Both the position numbers and the translations under genes were made by a program. From Beta vulgaris subsp. vulgaris (lineage: Eukaryota > Streptophyta > Magnoliopsida > Caryophyllales > Amaranthaceae), in the NCBI RefSeq assembly GCF_026745355.1, contig NC_079210.1:29594616-29658615 (forward strand): DNA of 64,000 bases. Reading direction: 5' to 3'. The notes under the pieces are model-generated. The model saw only the letters and a program-made list of their open reading frames with translations. It had not been told where the DNA came from and did not search any database. This document shows, one piece after another, positions 57,469-64,000 of the stretch; positions within the stretch are counted from its first letter, which is position 1, and each line of letters starts with the position of its first letter.

Positions 57469-58296
57469 AGACCAAGAATGACAATTTGGAAATTATATAA
57501 CTTAAAAAAATCTTATGTACATAAAAGATGTTATTAGTTTTTTTGTAGGGTGCTGGCATAAAAGTTATTTTGCTTATTATGGGAAAAAGTATTACAATTC
57601 TATAATCAAGAAAATATTTTCTCTTAATCTTCTACAAAAAAAAAAGTATAGTTAAATGGGGATGTAACTATGCGTAATTCTAAAATGGGAATGTAAATAT
57701 GCATTACTTTTGTGGGTAAAAGTACAGTTAAACTTAATATAATACATGATAAAAACAGAACCTTGTTCTTTTTTAACCTTTAGGTCTTTGGTGGGAGTGA
57801 GTATTAACTATGAAAAAAAACGGGGTCAAACTCTAATCCTATGATCTAAATGATATCTATGACTTTACAAAAGATATCATCAAACACGAAAAACAACCAT
57901 TATATGTAACTAGATATACATTAAATAGTATTAAAGCTCAAGCATATTGAGAAAATTAAAATTATTATAGCTAAGTGGGCATTGGTCAATGGGTGGCTAA
58001 ATATGGTGCAGCTGTGGTGCAAGAAGGCAAGAGAGTGGGTGAACGGGATAATCGCTAGACTTTTCATTATAGGAAGTTTCACATTACTTGTTATACTTCC
58101 CTTTTGGACAATAAACTCTCTCTATCTCTCTCTTTTCACATGGGTCCCTTTTCTTTTTACTCTCTACCTCTTTCTTATCCAAAAATTTCCTAGGAGTCCG
58201 TGAATTGTGAAGTGTAGCAACCTAATATGAAACGGATGAATTATATAATCTTCTAAATTTTTGTCATTATATATGAAAAAAATTATTCATATGTAA
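57469..58296. other. Spacer between two CACTA elements
   Basis: AT-rich. The frame 57982-58203 encodes two hydrophobic stretches but has no recognisable similarity and no other coding signal. Confidence 0.35.
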
Positions 58297-58314
58297 CACT
58301 AGGGGAAAAAAAAG

Positions 58315-58600
58315 GAAGGGCTGCGCTGGAAGGACTGCATTTTAGAGAAAATGCAGCCCTTCTTTTATGAAGGACTGCGTTTTTAAAGAAAACCGCAACC
58401 CTTTTAGTGAAGGGCTGCGTTTTTAAAGAAAACTGCAACCCTTTTAGTGAAGGGCTACGTTTTTTAAAAAAGACGCAGCCCTATAAACCATAAAGGGCTT
58501 TTTGCAGCCCTATAAGCCATAAAGGGCTGCGTTTTTTAAAAAACACAGCCCTTTATAGTTTATAGGGCTGTGTTTTTAAAAAAACGCAACCCTTCATGGG
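58315..58600. repeat. Left subterminal palindromic repeats
   Basis: At least six inverted pairs such as AAGGGCTGCGTTTTTAAAG / AAAACGCAACCCTT, more decayed than those at 38158-38450. Confidence 0.85.
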
Positions 58601-58636
58601 CTTTTTTCTTTTTAAATACCTTTAATTTTAAAAAGA

Positions 58637-59150
58637 ATGGTTGGGCTTAGGGTTTCTCACCATTTAAACTCCCTCTTCTTTCCCACCCTCCCTCTTCTGC
58701 CTCTCACCCTCTCTCTTTTGCTTCTTCCTAAATACTTCCAGCCATCAAAATCCTTCATCTTCCTCCCATGCAATGACTTCGACTTTTTGGTGTTGCACAT
58801 CGCAAGATATCCGTTGCAGTTTTTCGCACATCGCATCGTCGGAGCTCCGGCAATACTCCGGCAGAAGAAGTCGAGGTTTCGAAAGCGAACAAAAATATCA
58901 GATCCAGTCCTTCTCCGTTCGTCCGTTCATCGTTCGTCTGTTCTCCGTTCGTCCGTTCGTTGTTTGTCCGTTCTCCGTTCGTCGTTCGTCCTTCTCCGTT
59001 CGTCGTCCGGCAACTACATCAACAAGTGATAGATTTTTTGTTTTTCAGATCTATAATTTTTTGATCTTTGTTTTGATGAATCTTCCTGTATTGGTTATGT
59101 TATCTATTTCTTGTTTAGCAGAAACTAATCGAGCTCCAAAGATAAAAAAG
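58637..59150 (+). other. CACTA interior: CT-rich leader-like stretch and minisatellite, unassigned frame
   Basis: 58660-58740 is pyrimidine-rich, followed by frames open on two overlapping phases (58637-59029, 58773-59153). The second half is a low-complexity RSSVHRSSVLRSS translation of the CGTTCGTCCGTTC repeat. No family recognised; likely not a real protein. Confidence 0.3.
58912..59014. repeat. Minisatellite, unit TCTCCGTTCGTCCGTTC
   Basis: About six imperfect units of 12-20 bp (CTCCGTTCGTC, CCGTTCATCGTTCGTC). Confidence 0.8.
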
Positions 59151-59370
59151 TAGAAGTTCATCTTTTGCTATAGGCATTATGATTGTTCGTCCATTCATGT
59201 AATTTCATATTTAATTTCTCTCTTTTGTATTTTCCTTCGTTTTGTTTTTCATTTTTATTCATTTTTTATTCATTTTTGTTCATTTTCTTCAATTTCTTTT
59301 CATTTTTGTTCATTTTCGTTAATTTTTTTTCATTTTCGTTCCTTTTTTTCTTATTTTTTTGACACTCTTC

Positions 59371-59598
59371 GGGCTTGTTCTCCCCAGCTTATTTTCAATT
59401 CAGTTCAGTTCAGCTCCAATAAGTTTAGTTCAGTTCAGTTCAGCTCCAATAAGTTCAGTTCATTTCAGTTCAGTTCAGATCAGTTCAGCTCAGTTCAGTT
59501 TAGTTCAGTTCAACTCCATTCTTTTATAATTTTTAAATATTATTTTATGTTGGTATAATTTATTTTACTAATTACTCTTATTATTATTATTATTATTA

Positions 59599-59637
<39 letters not shown>

Positions 59638-59686
59638 TATTATTATTATTTATTATTTATTATTTATTATTATTATTATTATTATG

Positions 59687-59738
<52 letters not shown>

Positions 59739-60457
59739 TAAATATATATCATTACTATTAAGTATTATTATTATTATTATTGTGTTTCTATATATTATTT
59801 GTTTATTATAGCTTTAGTCATTATTATTACTATTATTATTAGGAGGACATGATTTAGGTCAAAGCACAAATAAACCCACTTTTTTTAACCCATAAACCAA
59901 TCAAATCGCGTCAAGACGGTTTATGATGTAATTTTTACGGTCCAACCCAATCATTATTTTTATTACTAAATATTTTTATATTATTAAATCTATTTATTAA
60001 AATAGTAATATTAATTTACTTCTTAGATATAATTGTTATTATATATCATCATCAAGTATTAATATATTAATAAAAATAATATAAAATAATTATTATTATC
60101 ATTATTATATTAATTATTATTATTATTATTAATTTATGATTATTAATATTATTTATTTATAACTATCATTTAAAAATATCAAAAATACTATTATTATTAT
60201 TATTCATTATTGTCATTTATCTTTATAATTATTATATAATATTCATATTATTCTTGTTTAAAATATTGTTTATATATTTATTACATTCAGTTTATTTCAA
60301 TTCAATTCAATTTAGTTCAGTTCAATTCAGTTCAGTTCAGTTCAGTTCGGTTCAGTTCGGTTCAGTTCAGTTCAGTTCAGTTCAGTTCAGTTCAGTTCAG
60401 CTCCAATAAGTTCAGTTCAGTTCAGTTCAGTTGTTTTATGCCGAAGAGAACAAGCCC
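59371..60457. mobile_element. Harbinger/Tourist-like non-autonomous element, 1.1 kb
   Basis: Left tip GGGCTTGTTCTCCCCAGCTT, right tip (other strand) GGGCTTGTTCTCTTCGGC. Flanks are TTC and TTA, so the 3 bp duplication is blurred. Dense CAGTT/AACTG arrays lie at both ends, ATT arrays inside, and the core at about 59850-59970 (AATCGCGTCAAGACGGTTTA) is the inverse of that at 47265-47380. It interrupts the CACTA 58297-60901. Confidence 0.85.
59578..59780. repeat. (ATT)n array
   Basis: Long runs of TTA/ATT with ATTTATT breaks within the Harbinger-like element. Confidence 0.9.
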
Positions 60458-60639
60458 TTATGGATTGCAAGATTTGAGATTGAGTTATAATGATTTTTTT
60501 GGTACAATTGATGTGGTTTCTGGTATGACTGCGTTGAGGGGATGAGAATACTAATAAAAAATATATGTATCCAAAGATGTATATGCTGTTTAGTAAAAAA
60601 CTGTCACAAAAAATATTTTTATTTTTATTTTTTAATGGG

Positions 60640-60890
60640 TCAAAAGGGCCGCATTTTTGTGCAAAAAACGCAGCCCTTTGTACAAAGAAGGGCGGCGTTT
60701 TAAGCACAAATACGCAGCCCTTCCAATATGGAAGGGTTGCGTTTTTGGGCCCAAAAACGCAGCCCTTTATTGTGAAGGGCTGCGTTTGAAAAGCGCGGCC
60801 CTACTTAAAAAGTGAAGGGCTGCTATGGAAAGGGCTGCTGTCAAAATACGCAGCCCTAAGGGCCTTTTTTAGCGCAGTCCTTCCTTATTT
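60640..60890. repeat. Right subterminal palindromic repeats of the 58297 CACTA
   Basis: Inverted pairs of GGGCTGCGTTT and AAACGCAGCCC between 60648 and 60880, ending in CCTTATTTTTCCACTAGTG. Confidence 0.85.
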
Positions 60891-60904
60891 TTCCACTAGT
60901 GTAA

Positions 60905-62086
60905 TCTTATTAAATTTGTCTTAATTAGAACTTTGACATTATCAAATTTTTATGTTCTTTCACTATTATATATTTACATATATTAAAAGTCTCCCAGTAG
61001 AATTAGAATATATTAATTAAGAAATTGAGTAGGTTGGATGGTCATCTCATTGGGAGTCCATTTAGTATTTACTTTGGTACTCAAATCTATGAAATTTCTT
61101 TGCTATCTTTGTTGTGAGTCCTACTTGCATATTTGTCAATACATATATTTCTTTTTTTTCAAACCACCCGTAAACTTATTGGATTGCCATCTCATAAGTT
61201 AGTACCAAATCAGTGTAGAGTTGTTTCCGAAATAGGTGCAATGATACCAATATCAAAGTGACTGCTACTTGTTACCAAATTTGCGTGAGGTGCCCCAACT
61301 ACTTAAACGATTTATTTATCAAGTTATAATCTTTTTTTCTCGATAATTTTATAAATTTTTAGTTTTTTGTTCTTTCGAATGCTTATTAGATATTTAGGTA
61401 AAAGAAAACTTTGTATTTTTGGCTTTACAAATGTTGGAAAATTTATTTGTTAGATGTAGTTCTCTCATCGTAAGTAATCTTAATGGCAATCTAAAACTTT
61501 TTTATGATAGTTCTATTTTTTTTACAACTTTCCTTATTATGCATAATTGTAAATTAGAAAAAGGAATGTAAATTTTTGAAAAGTTTTTTTTTTTTTTTAG
61601 TTTAACATTATAGGTATATAAATATTTTCATAGGAGGACACTATACTTTATCTTTAGATTATCTCGAGGAAGAAAGGAATCGAGAACACAATAGCTTGAT
61701 CTTAAACTTATTTACTCTATAGTAGAGATATGATGTGTTGCTTTCATAATCTAGACAAGAGTGTTTTTCATATCCCAACATCCCCAAAAGGAAAAAGAAG
61801 CAACGTACTTCGGAGTGTTTGGTTAAATTGACGATCGAAATGATTCAAACACAAAAAACTAACCTGAAGAGCATAACAAGAAAACTCCCGAGATTGTGCC
61901 ATTGTGGTCAAAAAAGTTGCGGGAGCAGGACTTTCTGGTCAGCTTAGGTCGCCTTTAGTTGTTTTAGCTTTAACATTTTAGTTGACCTACGTATCTTCCA
62001 ATTGGCAATAACAAAAGTTGATGAATGCGATGGATGGATGTGTTTTCAAATTTCACTAGCATAATGTCAAGGTTTACCATGTTATA
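60905..62086. other. AT-rich non-coding
   Basis: No gene, repeat array or RNA gene recognised. Confidence 0.4.
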
Positions 62087-62344
62087 CTCCCTCCGTCCCA
62101 TAATATAGTGCTTGTTTCTTTTTTACACGGTCTTCAAGACGTAACTTTGACATTTAGTATCTTCAATTTCGTATTAATAAAAAATATAAAAAGTTGATAT
62201 TATGAAACTACATATTGAGACAAATCTAACAAGATCCCACATGAATATGTTTTTTTACATATACAAATGAGAATATTCAGTCAAAGATTTTAAAGTTTGA
62301 CCCACCAAAAATGAAGTAGGCACTATATTATGGGACGGAGGGAG
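62087..62344. mobile_element. Stowaway MITE (CTCCCTCCGTCCCATAATAT family)
   Basis: CTCCCTCCGTCCCATAATAT after TA (62085-62086), ending ATATTATGGGACGGAGGGAG before TA (62345-62346). Tips are a near-perfect inverted repeat of more than 25 bp, so it looks recent. Confidence 0.93.
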
Positions 62345-62346
62345 TA

Positions 62347-64000
62347 TATATTTGGTAAGAAACAAAAGGAATAAGATAAATGACGGTGCTATATTACCTC
62401 AATTAAATAGTGAGCTACAACTATAGTATGACTCATTATATCTTTTGGTATTATTGCACAAGGAGAAGTATTAATATTTAATACCAACTACCAAGTAGTA
62501 CTTGATCTAGTAATTCGGTTTATATTCCCACTAGAGACACTTTTGGGGTGAGAATTTCCCCTTATCATTCTCCCCTACTCCCAAGGACCTTACCTATTCA
62601 CCAACCCTTCTGATATTTCATATTTAAGCTGTTTAATTAAGATGGTGAACTTTCTAAAAAAAAAAACAAGTAGTGTTGCATTAAATCACATAAAATATGG
62701 ATAATCTCTATTATATAAGCCAAAAAAGGACAATGATGTCTCTCTTAGAAATTACTTAATTTTCCTTGCACAACATAAATATTACATTGCAAAACTTGAC
62801 ATTTAAACCATTCTACATTAAAAAACTTGCCAATTTCAAATAAAATTCAAATTTCCTTAATTAGCATCACAATCAATGCAAATTACTGAACTATCTTTGA
62901 ACAAAATAATAAAAATAAAAAACTTACCGTAACAAAAAAAAAACATAGAAATATGTTGAATTGAACAAGACGAAAATCAAAGGTGCTTCTTTAAAAAAAT
63001 ATCAATTTTAAACACAATCTCCAAAAACAGATTGTTCTCGAATTGCTTGCAACATGTCAACACTCTTAATTTCTAAATACTACACTTTGAATCAAGGTAC
63101 GTACTTTGTTTACTTATCTTCTTGCTCAATAGCACATGCTTCTTGCTCTATATTAACAAGAAAATGAGTTGACTGAGAAAATAATAGTCCTGATAAACAA
63201 CAAATTCTGGAAAAACGTACAACTCGCTGATACTAATTGAATTAATTTATTAAAGATTACATAAACATAAGAATTGTAGAAATTAAATAAATAAATGTCC
63301 TAAATCCCGTCAAAAATAAAAATACTAGATAAATACAAGGGAGTTTGAAAACTACAATAAAAACGAATCTACAAGGAAAAATTTATAAGAATTTCTTTCA
63401 GTAACATGAAAATCAATAATTGTAAAATTTAAAATTTTAAAAATTCGATTTTACTTATAACATTAATAGAGGGAAAAGACTCATAATGATGGATAAAAGT
63501 ATAATTCACAACAAATGCAATTGTAAAATTGAAGAAGGATGCACTATAAAATTAGGAAACAAATAAAAAATTATTACAAAGATTACCTAACAGAAATAAA
63601 ATAAACACATGTAAATCACAGATCAAGAGTTCTAGAATCACCTTCCACTTTATCAAGTTTTCTTGATTACACAGGCATTTTCAATATCAAGCTTCCATGA
63701 TGTTTCAACCATAATGTTTCTTCTTTGGTAGTGAGAAATTATCATTGCCACACCAAAATTAAAACATTAAATAGAGAAATTCTACAAACTGACCCATAAA
63801 ACCCAAAGATGAAAAATAACCAAAAAAAGAAAAGAAAAGCTCAAGACCGCCAAAAAAATCGAAAAAGTTCTTTATTTTCGAAACTTAAAATAAAAAAAAA
63901 CACCAAAAAATCCAAAAATCAAAATATCAAAAGGAACCATGGAAAACTATAAAATCAATGATCCCATCAATTAAAAAGACATTGGAGTGAAAAGAAAAAC
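62347..64000. other. AT-rich non-coding; possible Helitron 5' end at 62705
   Basis: TCTCTATTATATAAGCCAAA after an A at 62705 is like the Helitron starts at 3594 and 4175. No 3' end is seen before the window closes. The rest is A-rich and holds nothing I recognise. Confidence 0.4.

Larger units (their letters stand above)
58297..60901. mobile_element. Non-autonomous CACTA element, GGGCTGCG family, 2.6 kb, with nested Harbinger-like element
   Basis: Left tip CACTAGGGGAAAAAAAAGG, right tip (other strand) CACTAGTGGAAAAATAAGGA, with TAA on both sides (58294-58296, 60902-60904). Subterminal AAGGGCTGCGTTTTT / AAAACGCAGCCCTT palindromes lie at both ends. The tips pair with 36978-38472 in opposite orientation. 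The body has a leader-like CT-rich stretch, a CGTTCGTC minisatellite and a Harbinger-like element (59371-60457). No transposase. Confidence 0.92.

Noticed and set aside
57982..58203. Possible small membrane protein
   Set aside because: Hydrophobic composition arises from a CT/TTC-rich stretch; no similarity, no splice or promoter context, and it sits between transposons.

Overview
The window is plant nuclear DNA made almost entirely of transposable elements inserted into one another. It is AT-rich with long TA and ATT tracts. It carries Ty3/gypsy, Ty1/copia, plant LINE, hAT, CACTA (En/Spm), Harbinger/Tourist-like, Stowaway and Helitron-like elements, and gene scraps that still keep plant-type introns. 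The CACTA and Harbinger families suggest a eudicot, perhaps Caryophyllales/Amaranthaceae (a spinach, beet or goosefoot relative), but that is a guess from style and not a match to any reference. I see no intact host gene, no convincing functional RNA gene and no CRISPR array.

Left nest (1-27129). The oldest layer is a LINE whose reverse transcriptase resumes at 25144. A Ty3/gypsy chromovirus-type element (<1-25143, + strand) sits in it. Its gag is cut at 1075/15371 by a 14.3 kb CACTA element with a CAG target duplication, and its 3' LTR (19212-25143) is cut by a 3.4 kb hAT element with a perfect 8 bp duplication. The 14.3 kb CACTA carries Helitron-like pieces, a Harbinger-like MITE, a Stowaway MITE and a 5.6 kb inverted-repeat element (5351-10920). 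That element holds pieces of at least two unrelated host genes, an EH-domain (EHD) protein and a WD40 protein.

Middle nest (29229-44790). An antisense, 5'-truncated LINE is split by copia A (30008-44524). Copia A's 5' region has in turn received a Stowaway, a nearly complete copia B (30931-36085, 202 bp LTRs with unusual TATAG/CTATA ends) and a 1.5 kb non-autonomous CACTA (36978-38472). The right end of that CACTA, with flanking DNA, was later duplicated in tandem as a 201 bp unit.

Right part (44790-64000). A 1.7 kb Harbinger-like element (46193-47903) contains a small Helitron and a Stowaway. An 8.6 kb CACTA (48820-57465, ATA duplication) keeps the N-terminal exon of a TNPD/TNP2-type transposase and most exons of the En/Spm second gene. 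A 2.6 kb CACTA (58297-60901, TAA duplication) of the same GGGCTGCG family as the 36978 element contains another Harbinger-like element. The last 3 kb hold one Stowaway and a possible Helitron 5' end.

All coding regions are damaged by stops, frameshifts or deletions. The least damaged are the hAT transposase, the copia B pol 3' half and the CACTA 48820 second gene. The clearest structural evidence is the paired target duplications at 1073/15371, 20986/24359, 36975/38473, 46190/47904, 48817/57466 and 58294/60902, from which the insertion order can be read.
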